From assembly GCA_021234155.1 (NCBI GenBank), contig JAJEKV010000343.1, positions 233,012 through 297,011 on the forward strand: a stretch of 64,000 nucleotides of DNA. The letters run 5' to 3'. The DNA comes from Isoetes taiwanensis (taxonomy: Eukaryota; Streptophyta; Lycopodiopsida; Isoetales; Isoetaceae). The notes below the pieces were generated by a model. The model saw only the letters and a list, made by a program, of their open reading frames with translations, was not told where the DNA came from and made no database searches. Positions 20,421 to 31,487 of the stretch are shown in pieces. Made by a program: the position numbers and the translations under genes. Each line of letters starts with the position of its first letter. The first letter of the stretch is position 1.

Positions 20421-21600
20421 TTTTTTTTTTTTGAAGGACGACAAACTTTATTGAAACTCCAAGCCAAAAGCAAAATACAAATGCAGAGGCGGGAATAAAG
20501 TCTCAGAGGATAATCATGATCCACTGAGTAGAACCACCAGCCTATGCATAAGACAACACACTCAAATAGGACTTAAATATCAATTGTCGCTTGGCAGGAG
20601 CAAGCGAAGAGCAATGGTAAGCCTTAACAATTCTAGCTTGTGCGTCCTGGAGGACAATTGCAGGAGGAATATCCAAACCCTGAAAGATAGACAATCTTCT
20701 GTGCTTCCAGATGGACCACAACAACCATCCTGATGCTAAATGAAATGCTTGGCTCCACAACTTATTCCAAGTATCCGGATAAATAGCCAGAAGCACTTGC
20801 TGACTTGTCAATGTCACATGAAAAAGAGAAAGCAGCCAAGACCAAACAGGCTGGAGATGAACACATAAAAAGAAACAATGCTCAATGGTCTCGTCCCTTT
20901 GCTTTCACAGTGGGCAGAGTGCTGACACTCGAGGATCAAATCTGTGGACAAGCACGTTCACACGAGGGCATCTGTGAAGAATCTGCCTCCAAAGCACAAC
21001 CACCTTAGGATGGAGTAGTTTATCCCAAGCCCAAGTCCACATACATCTCCAATTAGGAGGTGAAAGGTGAAGGGACCACCTAGTGGATGGCGGAAGGATA
21101 TCACTATTGACAAGCAGCCTATACATAGAATTCACAAGCCTATGCTCATGAATACTCTGGTGGGAAACCCACATGCATCCTTCAATAGCCTCTGGAGCAA
21201 CCAATGGCAGAGTACTAGCAACCTTTTGCCAAATAGGTCTGTCCCATCGAGACAATGAGAATTTTGTTTGAAAGATTTGCCATGTCGCTAACTGGCCAGA
21301 ATCATACCATGCCGCAACTATCAAGATTCCTGCTAACCTCCAGCGCCGTTGAGTTAATGGATGAACCGAGGCACAAAGTGGAAGATTATTTTCCACAGGT
21401 ATCCACCAACAAGGGGCACTCAGCTGATGACATGCAACAAGATCAATCCGAAAATAAGGTCCTTATTGTCTCCCATGACTCCAGCAAGCCTTTCAAAAAA
21501 GGAGAGGCATTAGGAAAAGCGCGCAACTGATAAAAGAGACTCCAAGGAAGAAGCGGTTTTAATGAAGCTTTCCCAAAAGGAATACAATGTGCAAGTTACA
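20421..21600 (-). mobile_element. L1-type LINE 3' part, minus strand
   Basis: The minus-strand 3' end has AATAAA (20447-20452) followed about 15 bp later by a 12-A tail (poly-T at 20421-20432 on the plus strand). Upstream lies the C-terminal zinc-binding region of a LINE reverse transcriptase. It may be the 3' end of the same element whose ORF1 and endonuclease lie at 23003-25970, with the middle lost. Confidence 0.8.
20542..21396 (-). pseudogene. LINE reverse-transcriptase zinc-binding (zf-RVT) region
   Basis: The minus-strand translation has the zf-RVT pattern: a Trp-rich stretch WAWDKLLHPKVVVLWRQILH, then RVNVLVHR, then CPL followed by the ETIEHCFF block with its His and Cys ligands in a shifted frame, then SGWLLWSIWKHRR near the C-terminus (20542-20817). 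A frameshift and stop separate the two parts near 20900. The domain follows the polymerase in plant L1 ORF2. Confidence 0.8.
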
Positions 21601-21825
21601 GATGTTGGCTAATGTACCTGCCGGGAGCTTATCGCCGGGATTAAAAAACCCCGCCCTTTTGGGTTTTCGAGGAAAAACCCTAGCGATAAAATCTCGGCAA
21701 GGGGCTTGGACAACGCAGGGCTGCTAAACGTTCCCACAAAAAAACCCACGCTCCACAGAGAATACCGAAGTCGCGCATCACCTTTGGACCTGCACATCAC
21801 CAACAGAAAAACCAATAGAGAAAAA

Positions 21826-21923
21826 ACCTCGAAAAGCGAGGGGCTGGTCACGCGTGCCACGCGACAAAAAACAACATTTACACCTCGAAAAAGCGAGGGG
21901 CTGGTCACGCGTGCCACGGGACA
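21826..21923. repeat. Two 41-42-bp direct repeats with internal hairpin
   Basis: ACCTCGAAAAGCGAGGGGCT and the 21 bases after it (GGTCACGCGTGCCACG core) occur at 21826-21866 and 21882-21923. CTCGAAAAGCGAG forms a small stem in each. Confidence 0.75.
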
Positions 21924-21976
21924 ATTATAACAAATATGAACATATAAATAACAATTTTAAGGGGGGGAAGGGTGGG

Positions 21977-22443
21977 AGCCATGGATACTGCTGAGAGATG
22001 AGAAAGCGTCGATGAAACGTCGATGAAGAACTCTGCAATAAGTAGCGATCCCCAACCTGATGAACGGCCTAAAAATACATGCGATGCATGCATGCTTGTC
22101 TTGTGCAAGAATGTCGATTTCGCTACGCGAATCGATGACATTCTTACACTGTGACTCGCATGAAACCAACAACATCCCGATACCAGAGAACTTCAAATAC
22201 TAGATCCGAGGAAAAAGGTTAAAGATTGTCCTATGCTGGACAAAAGGGCAAAGATATCCGCATGAGATCAAAGAATAGAAGCCATGGATACTGCTGAGAG
22301 ATGAGAAAGCGCCGATGAAATGTCGATGAAGAACTCTGCAATAAGTAGCGATCCCCAACCTGATGAACGGCCTAAAAATGCATGCAATGCATGCATGCTC
22401 ATCTTGTGCAAGAATGTCGATTTGCGAAGCGAATCGATGATAT
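21977..22443. repeat. ~165-bp direct repeat, 302 bp apart
   Basis: Bases 21977-22142 and 22279-22443 share a block starting GCCATGGATACTGCTGAGAG and ending near a CGAATCGATGA palindromic stretch, with about ten differences. Each contains ATGCATGCATGC. The right copy runs directly into a copia gag fragment. Confidence 0.85.
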
Positions 22444-22640
22444 AGTATGATTCGAATCACTTGGAATTCTTCTGGCATGGTCTCCAGCAATATGATAACT
22501 TGTTTTAGTGGCACGATCTCGCCAGCAGTAGACAGTCCATCCATCAAAGATTTGAATTTGTCAAAGTGAGAATCAAATGTATTAGTCAAAGAATAATGAA
22601 GATTAGCAATATCATTACGAAGACTATACATTTCATACAC
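22440..22640 (-). pseudogene. Copia gag (UBN2-type) fragment
   Basis: The minus-strand translation reads LYSLRNDI...LTNTFDSHFDKFKSLMDGL...VPLKQVIILLETMPEEFQVI. This is the helical capsid segment usual in plant copia gag (LxxxLPxx(Y/F) motif). It is cut on both sides. It may come from the same kind of element as 19360-20100, although that one is on the plus strand. Confidence 0.65.
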
Positions 22641-23002
22641 AATTTTCTATCTTAAACCTTATTAAGATAACTTCAAATCTCATCAAAAGATTGGAGATCT
22701 CTAACATCCATTAATCCATTAATATGGACTCTTTTAGTGCATAAAGTATGAAAGAACGAGCCACTTTTTCTTTTTTTCATGTCAATCATCAAAAATTTTT
22801 ATCCAAGTACTCTATTGTGCTCCGCTAATAACCAATGCTCTAGTTTTTTACAAAGGTTGTGCTAGAACTAGGATCTTACTAGTTACACGATCGAAAAGCT
22901 TATTGCTTTTCGATACTAGCTCCACCCTTTTGCTTGTTAGACCATGTGAAAGTAGCAGTGGAAGAAGGCACATATACCAAAGAGGAATCAGACATAAAGG
23001 TT

Positions 23003-23494
23003 TCAATTTTGTCTTTTTAAGCTGGACATATTAATTTTGTTGCCAAGCTTCATATTCCAGGATGGAGTGTTGTTAAAATCACCAACAACAATCCAATCAG
23101 TAGTAGACTTGCTAAAGATCCAAGAACTGATCTCAGTCCACAGAGATTCCCTTTCTTTAGGATTGGTAGAAGCATAAACATTCACAACACCAAAAATGGA
23201 GTCTTCAATTGTGTAAATAACAGCCTGCCACATCTTGGAAGGGGAATTGAAAAACGAAATATGTTTAATGTTTCTCCATATAATGGCAAGACCACCACCT
23301 GTACTACTAGCTTCAATCCAAGTAGATGAAGCTCTAGGGTAAATCCAATCACCAAGATTTGAAGCTTCAAACTTTGGGAGCTTAACTTCCTGGAGAAGGA
23401 TAATGTCAGCATTATAGTTTCTAATTTGAGAGATAACTCTCCTTCTTTTGAGAGGGCCTTTGATACCCCTAACATTCCAAGAAAGGATCTTCAT
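23003..23494 (-). pseudogene. LINE ORF2 N-terminus: apurinic-type endonuclease, truncated
   Basis: The endonuclease nicks the target DNA to prime reverse transcription. Motifs in order are MKILSWNVRGIKGP (Asn of motif I), DIILLQEVK (catalytic Glu), GGGLAIIW, VVNVYAS and WIVVGDFNNTP (Asp/Asn motif). The frame is open for 163 codons and then ends where the element is truncated, so about half the endonuclease domain (the SDH motif) and all of the polymerase are missing. Confidence 0.88.
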
Positions 23495-23548
23495 AAGAGG
23501 ATCAACGCCAAAGACGGCAAAAGATAAAGAGAAAAGAAGTAAAGAAGA

Positions 23549-25948
23549 TCAAACTCTGGCAGATCTTCTTTTCTCCTTCCCCTTTTTAATTTTACGTCTA
23601 GTATTGGTAGCAGGTGTATTGTTCAGATTAGTGAGATCTATTAAAGATAAATCAACTCTTTTAACCTTGACCTTCCTACTAGAAGGCAGAGATATAGCCT
23701 TCTTGCTCATATCAAAAGAAGGAGGGTTGTCAGACAAGAAATCATCCTTTTCTCGGTTTTTTATCCACTTCACAATCATTATCATCTAAAATCCCTCCGG
23801 GAACAAACTCAAACATTTTGTTTTCACACAGAGGAGAAGTAGAAAGGACATTTAAATTTATGTTTTTATCTTTATTACAAACAGAACTAACTTGAATTCG
23901 CCTTGAGAGGGTAGAGTCATGACATGTGAGGTTTGTGCCAGCTCCAGTGTGCTCCTTGAACACATTATACTATATCATCATCCATCAAACTCATTGAACA
24001 CTAAACAATTTGCTGTGAATCCAACTTCAACCCCTCCTGTAATGAAGTTAATTGCTCTGCAATCTCTGTGGAAATAATACAAGGTGAAGAATTGTCTATT
24101 TTAATTATTGGGGAAAGATCAACGAGAGTAGTTTGTATATTGCAGATTTGGCAATAGGAGAAAAGCTTGGTACAAGTAATTGCTTGGATGTAGGAAGGTG
24201 ATTGCTCAACATTAAGTCATCATCAAGATCAGAGTTAAGGTCAGCTGATACCTAGAATTGGTTAGAATTACCAATTATTTGACCCTCCTCCATCTGTTCA
24301 TCATGTTGCATTAGAACAGTAGTAGTAGCTTCCTTTGAGGAATGGCCATAATTTATAACTTGTGCATTAGCCTCTTTGCCAATTTCACCATGAACATCTT
24401 CATTTAAGGTAGCAGCACTTGGTGGTGGAGCAGGGACAACTTCCACAATGGTATTTGATGGATTCATTTCACAATCATTGGCATAGTCCTCATTATTGAT
24501 ATATTCAGCTTGCTTCACCACTTTCTCTGAATAATGTTTGCTTTTCTTGCCTAATAAATCACGATTACCCTTGTATTGGTTTGAAAAGTCAAGTAGAGAA
24601 TCAGTTCTGCTGGATAAACCTTTAGCATCCAAAATAATTTTATTCAGAGTGTCATGAAGATCCTTGACCTTATCTTTGTTAGCAACTAAATTCCCTTTGT
24701 TTGAGCTGCCTTCATGATTCTGTAATACTTTAATCACTTGAGAGGTATTTCTGTCTCTGTCATATATCTACTTTTTTTTATTACTTTCCTTATTTTGGAC
24801 TGCCCTGTCTCTTTGAGCCTGTGCTTCTCTCATTATTTTCTTTCTTTGAATTCTTTTGTAACTGCCATTGACCTTAGTCCAAATAAAGTTGTTATCTTTA
24901 GATATAATACCTGATTCAGTTGATCCAGCATTATCCTTGTTAACCTTGTAAGAGACCTGGTCAATGACTGTACCATTTGAATTACGAATCAAATGTTGAT
25001 TATTGAATTCTTGACCAGCGTTGTTGACTTGATGGTTGACCTGCTGTTTGACTTGGCAATCCTCATTTTTTATGACCATGTTGACTAACCACCTGATAAG
25101 GATTAACCATTTTTTCCTTGTAGTTTTCATACCAGAACTGTCTGGCCATACAAATTTGGCAATGAGGTGGCAATCCAGACCATCTTAATGATAGATAAGA
25201 TCTCTGTCCAAAAATATCATGAAAGGAAATTTGCAAAGGAATGTCTTTTTAGAGATCAGCTGAATGAAAGAGGGGATGGGTGCGTAAGGAGAATATTCAG
25301 TTGAAATATAGGAGCCAATTGAATCAAAAAGAAGTTTAAGGCAATCCTCATTCCAGTAGATGGGATTTAGGCCATCGAGAGTTGTAGACGCAACACAGAG
25401 TTTGTCCAGTTAAGGGGATTGAAGCCAATATACAGCATTAATCAAAATGCCTTTGTGAAGATTCAAGCAAAAGGACCAAAGTTTATCCAATTTGATCCCA
25501 TGTTTGTTTACTTTCACAATTACAGCAGAGTCTTGAAAAGTATTTAATTTAGCATGCACTGAAGGGAGATTCAAGAAAATATCATTGAAAAGTTCGCGCT
25601 TTTTTGCTCCAAATGGGGGTTTGAATGATTGGTGATTTCCAAGAGTCTTGTTTAAAGAATCATCTGAATGCTTTTCCTGGGTCGATCTAACCTCTCCATA
25701 AAGCAACAGAACATTTGTGACGGGATCCAAAACTGGCAATTGACCACGATAATCCGGAGCTTTTGAGTAATTATCCCAGACTGCCCACCCAATGAGTTAG
25801 CAAAATTACCAAAGAAAATGAAATCCTTAGGATTTTCATGATAAGATCTTAACTGTTGAAGAAGTTTAGGACGATCAGAGGGCGCAAGATCAGCAAAAGC
25901 GTGAAGAAAGGATAAAAATTTAGGGTAATCCTCTCTTTTAAATTCCAT
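23549..25948 (-). pseudogene. LINE ORF1 (DUF4283-like gag) in pieces
   Basis: Four minus-strand frames (25948-25652, 25739-25410, 25130-24768 with 24737-24252, and 23963-23549) run in order towards ORF2. The second carries DSAVIVKVNKHGI...LWSFCLNLHKG, resembling the DUF4283 nucleic-acid-binding domain of plant LINE ORF1. The later pieces are polar, Asn/Lys-rich linkers ending in a basic tail (TRRKIKKGKEKRR). Stops and frameshifts separate the pieces. Confidence 0.6.
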
Positions 25949-26152
25949 AACAAAAGAACCAGTTGAAAACTACAAAAGCACGAGAAAAATGGATGTGGCG
26001 CATGAGAGAATATCAAAAGGCAAAGGCAAAGACAAAGAAGAGGAAAAACAGGGGACCTATCTATGATTAAGACAATGGAAAGCTACCGAAGCCAAATTGC
26101 ATAAATTCAAGACACATGTTGCATAAAAACCATTCCGGGTTACAGATAGAGT

Positions 26153-26449
26153 TCATTGCTCAGAATACACTTTGACCAGAATTTTCACATCCGTCCAATC
26201 ACAATGCACACTAAATATGCCAGAAGCTGCAATTTCTTTGTTTCCAACAAATTCTTGAAGCCAAGAATCAACGATTTCAGTATCAAATTCCTCAGAACTC
26301 GGCAAGAAGGAATATTCTGGTGTGAATAGCTCTTCAGGAAAGAACTGATTAGAGATTAGAGAGTTCCACAGTTCTAAAGGTGATCCTTGCAAAAAACCAC
26401 AAGCTAGCCTCGAGTTATGCTTGATAATTGTAAAGATTCTGATATCCAT
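26153..26449 (-). CDS. Unit gene a: small CGFLQGS-family protein (complete C-terminus)
   Basis: A 98-codon minus-strand exon starts with ATG straight after a CAG acceptor-like site (26450-26452) and reads MDIRIFTIIKHNSR, then CGFLQGSPLELWNSL, and ends GIFSV...VKILVKVYSEQ. It aligns over most of its length with the plus-strand protein at 31950-32294 (CGWIQGSSEVLFDTL; GIFKV...GRIEVEIFSGT), so both belong to one family that I do not recognise. This is the only copy with its original C-terminus; the array units start inside it (26226). A conserved minus-strand segment at 26845-26654 (MATPVIEESDEPCIP...) could be its first exon across a 200-bp intron. No signal peptide or membrane segment is obvious. 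Confidence 0.5.
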   Translation of the reverse strand: MDIRIFTIIKHNSRLACGFLQGSPLELWNSLISNQFFPEELFTPEYSFLPSSEEFDTEIVDSWLQEFVGNKEIAASGIFSVHCDWTDVKILVKVYSEQ

Positions 26450-26653
26450 CTGAAGTTTCTGACGTCAGAAATCATGAGGAATGCAAGCCCCTACAAGGCT
26501 AGCATGATTGATCCACAAATTTGGCTCCAAACCTTTAGGAAATCAGCAGAATTCACCAAGAATTGGGTTTGTATCGAATAGGACAAATAAATCAAGAAAA
26601 AGGCGACATTGCTGACGTGTCCCACCTCTTAGACTTTTCGTCGCCAGCTTCAT

Positions 26654-26845
26654 TTAGGATTCCCGAACGGGGATTTTGTCGACGTACTCTCTCAAGAGAA
26701 GTCTCGAGGCCATGTCCGCCCATGATGGGGGGAACTGTGTGTCTTGCCCATTGACATGCATATCGATGGGATAGGTCGAAGGGATGCAAGGCTCGTCTGA
26801 TTCCTCTATCACTGGGGTGGCCATGGCAACAGGAAGGATGGCCAA
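26654..26845 (-). CDS. Possible first exon of unit gene a
   Basis: This 63-codon minus-strand frame reads MAILPVAMATPVIEESDEP...YPIDMHVNGQDTQFPPSWAD and is preserved unchanged in unit 2 (33024-33215). Its composition looks coding. It lies 200 bp upstream of gene a on the same strand. A GTACGT donor-like site near its end does not join in frame in an obvious way, so the gene model is uncertain. A CT-rich tract (complement of the GGGA minisatellite) lies about 110 bp upstream. Confidence 0.35.
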   Translation of the reverse strand: MAILPVAMATPVIEESDEPCIPSTYPIDMHVNGQDTQFPPSWADMASRLLLREYVDKIPVRES

Positions 26846-26958
26846 AGGATTGTAGAAGGCTCAACTAAATTGAAAGATGGCAATAAACATAAATGATGCC
26901 CCCTCGGTGGTTAGTACCGATTGGAGTTTTGGGGGTTTAATCCTCCGTGTGTGTGTGT

Positions 26959-26990
26959 GGAGGGAGGGAGGGAGGGAGGGAGGGAGGGGG
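26959..26990 (+). repeat. (GGGA)n minisatellite, G-quadruplex-prone; present in every unit
   Basis: About eight GGGA repeats follow a GTGTGTGTG run. Counterparts lie at about 33331-33370, 39737-39775 and 46098-46130 with differing copy numbers. Four or more G3 runs one base apart can form a quadruplex. It sits between divergent unit genes a and b. Confidence 0.85.
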
Positions 26991-27231
26991 TTGGATTCCC
27001 ACTATTGTCGGAATTCTTTTGGGATGCATGTGGATTGAAGAAAGGAGGACACTCAAAGAGAAGTTTGGGACTGGCTGTGGGCCTTCACTGGAGCCAAATG
27101 GTGTTGTGGCGCTATTTGAGCAGGCAGACCTCGACTTGAAGAAGACTTTTCCCCTGGAAAAGTCAAAGTTCTAGGTCAAATGGACAGACTTTCAGTCTAT
27201 GGTCAAAGTCAAGGGAAACCGAAGGGGGACA

Positions 27232-27405
27232 TTTTATTGTGACTTGCCATACTAATAATTGTGAAGAGACATTTTCTACTTGCGAAATGGCATTTGCAAT
27301 TCTAGAGACATTTTATTCTGACTCATCATACCAATAATTGTGAAGAGACATTTTCTACTTGCCAAATGGCATTTGCAATTCTAGAGACATTTTATTGTGA
27401 CACCA
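27232..27405. repeat. 79-bp tandem duplication and 24-bp tandem duplication in each unit
   Basis: GAGACATTTTCTACTTGC recurs at 27265 and 27344 with 79 bp of shared sequence per copy. Further on, GGATCAATTAAAAGGGAAGG is repeated twice (about 27504-27551). Both are also present in the other units. They form the upstream region of unit gene b. Confidence 0.85.
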
Positions 27406-27756
27406 TCTCAACATATATAATGCAGTCCCCATTTCTGTTTGATAGTATTATTTTTTTCCCAGCAAGAAATTTGGGGGCGACACGTGGAGGTCTTTCTAAA
27501 GCGGATCAATTAAAAGGGAAGGCTAGGATCAATTAAAAGGGAAGGCTAGGGACGTAAATTGCATTTTTGGCCTAAATGATTCTTTGCATCTTATAATTAA
27601 TAACTGAACGATTATGAGACAGAAATGGCGGCTACAACCTTCTTCTACCTGGTCGGATGTGGTAGTGGCTGCGATTGGATGCGATGGGAGCCCTGTACAG
27701 ATCTTAGGGAAATATATGGATCCTTGATTGAATGATTGAATGATGGACAACGTCTC

Positions 27757-27763
27757 TATAAAA
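27757..27763 (+). promoter_or_regulatory. TATA box of unit gene b
   Basis: TATAAAA lies 39 bp upstream of the chosen ATG (27796). The in-frame ATG at 27775 is too close to the TATA box to be in the transcript. The same arrangement exists in units 2 and 3 (about 34143 and 40542). Confidence 0.6.
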
Positions 27764-27795
27764 CCCAGCAACAGATGGGCTCCTTGTTGTGTGCT

Positions 27796-28330
27796 ATGGC
27801 TTCAAAGAAGCAAAAATTCCATGAGACCATCTCTGGTCCTCTGGATGATCATCTTCCATTGCCTAAGAGGATCAGGATCGACATACTAGTGTTGGTTGAT
27901 AGTAGGATTTTGCATGATGGTGAACAGGGGATTCATGACATTGGCGGTATGGAGGTGGCTAACACTGCAAAAATGGGTGATGGGTCTGATACCTTCGGTT
28001 CTGTCGTGTGATGGCTTGGATTTGCCTCAGTTCGAGTTTGCTTTGCCTGAGAATGAAGATTTCTTTGAATTAGACTGCTTTTTTTTTGGCTTACTCGGAG
28101 ATCTAGAAGAAAATACTGAAGTTGGACCATCATTTGAACTGACCAACACTCTGGTGGAAGAGGACCCTGAGCTTGCTATTCTGCCATACATATTTGGGTT
28201 TGATAACACGTTTGTTTGCAAGAGCTGTCTTTGTTTTGTTACGGAGGGGGAGGTCGATGAATTTGGACGGTGTAAGTCCTGCCTTAAGAACTCGTCGGAT
28301 GAAAGCTTCTTGTGGTTTATGGAACAATGA
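27796..28330 (+). pseudogene. Unit gene b, copy 1: frameshifted by a 14-bp deletion
   Basis: The frame begins MASKKQKFHETI and stops early at about 28010. Compared with unit 2, 14 bp are missing after GGTTCTG (about 27996). The rest of the protein continues in the next frame to TGA/TAA at 28330, ending with the CxxC motifs. Unit 1 is otherwise the cleanest sequence in the array, so this deletion is probably real. Confidence 0.7.
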
Positions 28331-28799
28331 AGGTTTGTGAACATTGCATGTTTGTGAATTTGCAATTACATGGCTCAATTGGAAGTTTAACTCTTCTAGA
28401 TACCTATTTGCAACCCCCTAAACATTGGCTTCGTTGTGCAGGTTGTCGCTATTTGAGCTTGGACAATGCTTCTTGATCATGGTTTTCTATAACAGTGGGT
28501 GTTTTGCAGTAGTAAAAGGTGTTTTTGTACATTGATTTTTTGTTGTTACTCTAAATATGGCGATTACAGTGATAGGAGGGCAGCATGGGACTGCAATGAA
28601 TCTCTAATAACCTGCATGTATAACTAAAATGCGGCTACTTGATGTACATTCTCGGCAGTTGTAAAAAATCTTTGAAAAATGCAACTCTTGGCGGTGTTTT
28701 GCTGATGTTATACCTGCCAATTAAGACAACAAATTATTGAATCCCAAGAACACATTGATCCCCAAAAGGAGATGTTGATATGGGCCTGTCTTACTTACC

Positions 28800-28930
28800 T
28801 GTCGGAATTCAACGTCCTGAAACGCACAAGCTCTACCCCACTTGGTATATTCAAGTCCATCAGTACCTTTTCTTTCGCAAATTGCAACATGATAAGGTGT
28901 TATTGGTTCAAAATATTGTTGTCCCTACTC
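28800..28930 (-). CDS. Possible minus-strand exon in each unit
   Basis: On the minus strand, after TAG/GGACAAC a frame reads QQYFEPITPYHVAICERKG and continues to ...CAFQDVEFRQ, ending at a GTAAGTAAG donor. The reading frame and splice-like borders suggest an internal exon, perhaps of the gene starting at 31418. No family is recognised. Confidence 0.3.
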
Positions 28931-30356
28931 GAACAGATGTGCCAGAGTGTATACTCTAAAACCTTCTTAATTTCACCTGTGATCGAAGCCAATTGGGAAC
29001 TATGCCCTTTGCATATCCCTCCGGAACCAATGGCTGAGAATACACAGTGAAACCTCTGTTCCTGGTCAATTTCTAATGCACAATATTGCAAATCCTGCAG
29101 TTAAATTCATTTTCAACATATATTTTTCTTCTTTGTATTTGTTTCATAGCAAAGTTGTGTAAGCTAACACCATTGGGCCATTGGCATGAATTGTAAATCT
29201 TCAAGTGAATTGGGCGAAAAATATTACAGCATCTAGGAAGTCATTTTATCAATCTTTTATGCTGGTTTATCTTCTCATTTTCCAGTTGTACAGTTCATGT
29301 TGTGCTCTCTCATCTCATTCATGTTGTGCTCTCTCATCTCATCATCATCTGCCTTTAATCGACTGTCAAAAATAAATTTTACAGGGACTTGGTTTATGAA
29401 AACATGTGCATGGACTTGAAACCCTTTTTAAAGAATATTTTTCTTCCTTGTTAGTGGCCTTAAGGCACGAGGCTAGATAACACATTTAACACTAGCAGAT
29501 TAGTTTTTTACAAAGGCTTTAACTTTAAAGATTACATGTGCAGGTTTAGAAATGAAAGGAACAATTGTGCAGTTAATATGGTCAGTGAGCTTTGTCTTAA
29601 TATTACGTATATCAAGTGCATACGACTGCAAATTGTCAGATATAGCAGTCTGACTTTTATTTTGTAGCCAAATTTCCTATGGGAATGTTAAGCTTAAAAG
29701 ACTGGAAAGTGTAGGTTCTGGCAAAAGTCAATGCTATTTATGCCTTCCTATTCTGTTAATCTTCTTCGCATGAAGATAAAGAGAGATGTCTCTGCAATTT
29801 CTTCCTGTCAAAATTAGAAACCCTCCAAATCTTGAGCATTAAGATTTTTAAACATTGCACCTTAGTTTGCTTTTCTATTCTTCAGATGTGTGCATAGTAA
29901 GCCGAATGTGTCACTGCATAATATTGAATTTTTTTGCTTTTTTGCTTTTTTGCGTAACTTAGTTTGGAATCATCCAAAGATGAGCTCATTTGCTTGTTAG
30001 CCTTCAGATCACTCCTCTGCATGAAGTTCACCCTTTTATGCCAATTATGGCGCACTTTATTACTTTCTTCATTGGAAAGTTTTTGCCCTTGAAAAGATGA
30101 AGGATATTGATATCATTATTTACTACCAGTTGAAGGGTTTATAGAGTTTCATTGAGGAGAATGGTAACAAGTGATTCACATAACATAGTCCTTTGCTCTT
30201 AGAGAAAAAAGCACGAGAAAAGCAGGGATGGATAGCATGTTATGCTTTATCCGGTGCGATGGGACTACAGGGCATATTCCCAGAGCTTTAGTTCCAACTA
30301 TTAGGAGGACAAAAAGAATGACTACATGCAATGAGTGTTGGGCTGCTTCTTTACAA

Positions 30357-31001
30357 ATGACAACTTGAACATGCATCTTCTTCAAGTTTATGCACATGCC
30401 AAAAAAAGCAAGTTCTTATTCTACATCAGTGAATTGGAAATGGCAGTGTAAACATCAAATAAATGATGCCAGATAATGCTATTGTGACCAATAGAAATAC
30501 CTTTGTTCTTTATGATGTTGCTCAGTTCACAGAACTTTTATGTTTTCTACATTGCTCAAAATGCAAAACGGTAACATCTATGCTCACAATATGAGAGCCT
30601 GTATTCATTAAAAGACCCAGCTCATTGCAACTGCCAAGCCACAGTTCAGAAGAATTTGAAAGATCTGAAAAAGTTAGCTGATCCTCATGCAAATAGGAAA
30701 CTAACCATCTTATCTGTTATTATAATGCATAAACTGCTTCTTTTCAAATGATAACTTGAACATGCATCTTCTTCAAGCTCATGCACATGCCAAAAAGCAA
30801 GTTCATATTCTACATCAATGAATTGGAAATGGCAGTGTAAATGTTAAATAAATGATGCCAGATAATGCTACCGTAACCAATAGAAATACCTTTGTTCTTT
30901 ATGATGTCCCTCAGTTCACAGAACTTTTATGTTTTCTACATTGCTGAAAATGCAAAACAGTAACATCTATGCTCACGATCTGAGAGCCTGCATTCATTAC
31001 C
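30357..31001. repeat. ~250-bp direct repeat inside the unit, plus 24-bp tandem repeat
   Basis: Bases 30357-30613 and 30748-31001 share a block from AACTTGAACATGCATCTTCT to GCATTCATTA with about 10% differences. Just after it, TTAATTGGGAAGCATGTGTC recurs three times (about 31025-31095). All are also present in units 2 and 3. Confidence 0.85.
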
Positions 31002-31148
31002 CAGTTCATTGCAACTGCCAACACAGCTGATTGGGAAGCATGCGTCCAGTTAATTGGGAAGCATGTGTCCGGTTAATTGGGAAGCATATGTCCTTCCCAG
31101 CATGAGAAATAACTGAAACTTTCTATTAACGATGAGAAGAAACTCACC

Positions 31149-31418
31149 TCATACTCCCAGGTAAGCTAAAGCAGTTGCATTGTACTCAGCGCATGGCCTA
31201 TCCACTGAAGGGGCCGCAAGAAGCCATACCACCGTTTCATTCACACCAATTGTTGTGCCGTAAGGAAACAAATCACTGAGATGGAAAGAAACACCCGTAC
31301 CATGGGTTCTCTCATTTAATTGCTCTTGGCAATCATCCGTTCTTAGCAAGAGCTTCCGGATACTGGGTTTGGGTCTACAGACATTGAGTGTTAATGGGCT
31401 AAATTTTTCAATGGTCAT
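31149..31418 (-). CDS. Unit gene c: first exon, unrecognised
   Basis: A minus-strand frame from ATG 31418 reads MTIEKFSPLTLNVCRPK... and ends ATALAYLGV at a stop overlapping a donor-like site (GTATGAG/GTGAGT); an earlier GTATGA donor would avoid the stop. A TATA box lies 70 bp upstream (31488-31494, minus). Copies are at about 37546-37815 and 43925-44195; the unit 2 and 3 versions are changed mostly at CAG/CTG positions. It is divergently paired with unit gene d. Function unknown. Confidence 0.4.
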   Translation of the reverse strand: MTIEKFSPLTLNVCRPKPSIRKLLLRTDDCQEQLNERTHGTGVSFHLSDLFPYGTTIGVNETVVWLLAAPSVDRPCAEYNATALAYLGV

Positions 31419-31487
31419 AGCTATGCCATCACGGCCCCTTGTCCGCCAAACGCAGAGAAACTGTCAGCTGAACGGTATGCGAACCGC

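Larger units (their letters stand above)
23003..25970 (-). mobile_element. L1-type LINE 5' part (ORF1 + endonuclease), minus strand
   Basis: On the minus strand an ORF1-like region (25948 to about 23549) is followed by the start of ORF2 (23494), the normal order for plant L1 elements. The element stops abruptly at about 23010 within the endonuclease domain. The reverse transcriptase and 3' end are absent here; a matching 3' part lies at 20421-21600 in the same orientation. Confidence 0.8.
28331..31148. other. Unit interior, largely non-coding
   Basis: This 2.8 kb separates unit genes b and c. It holds a 26-bp tandem duplication (TTCATGTTGTGCTCTCTCAT, about 29297-29345), a possible minus-strand exon (28800-28930) and a 250-bp direct repeat (30357-31001). 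I see no other gene. Confidence 0.5.
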
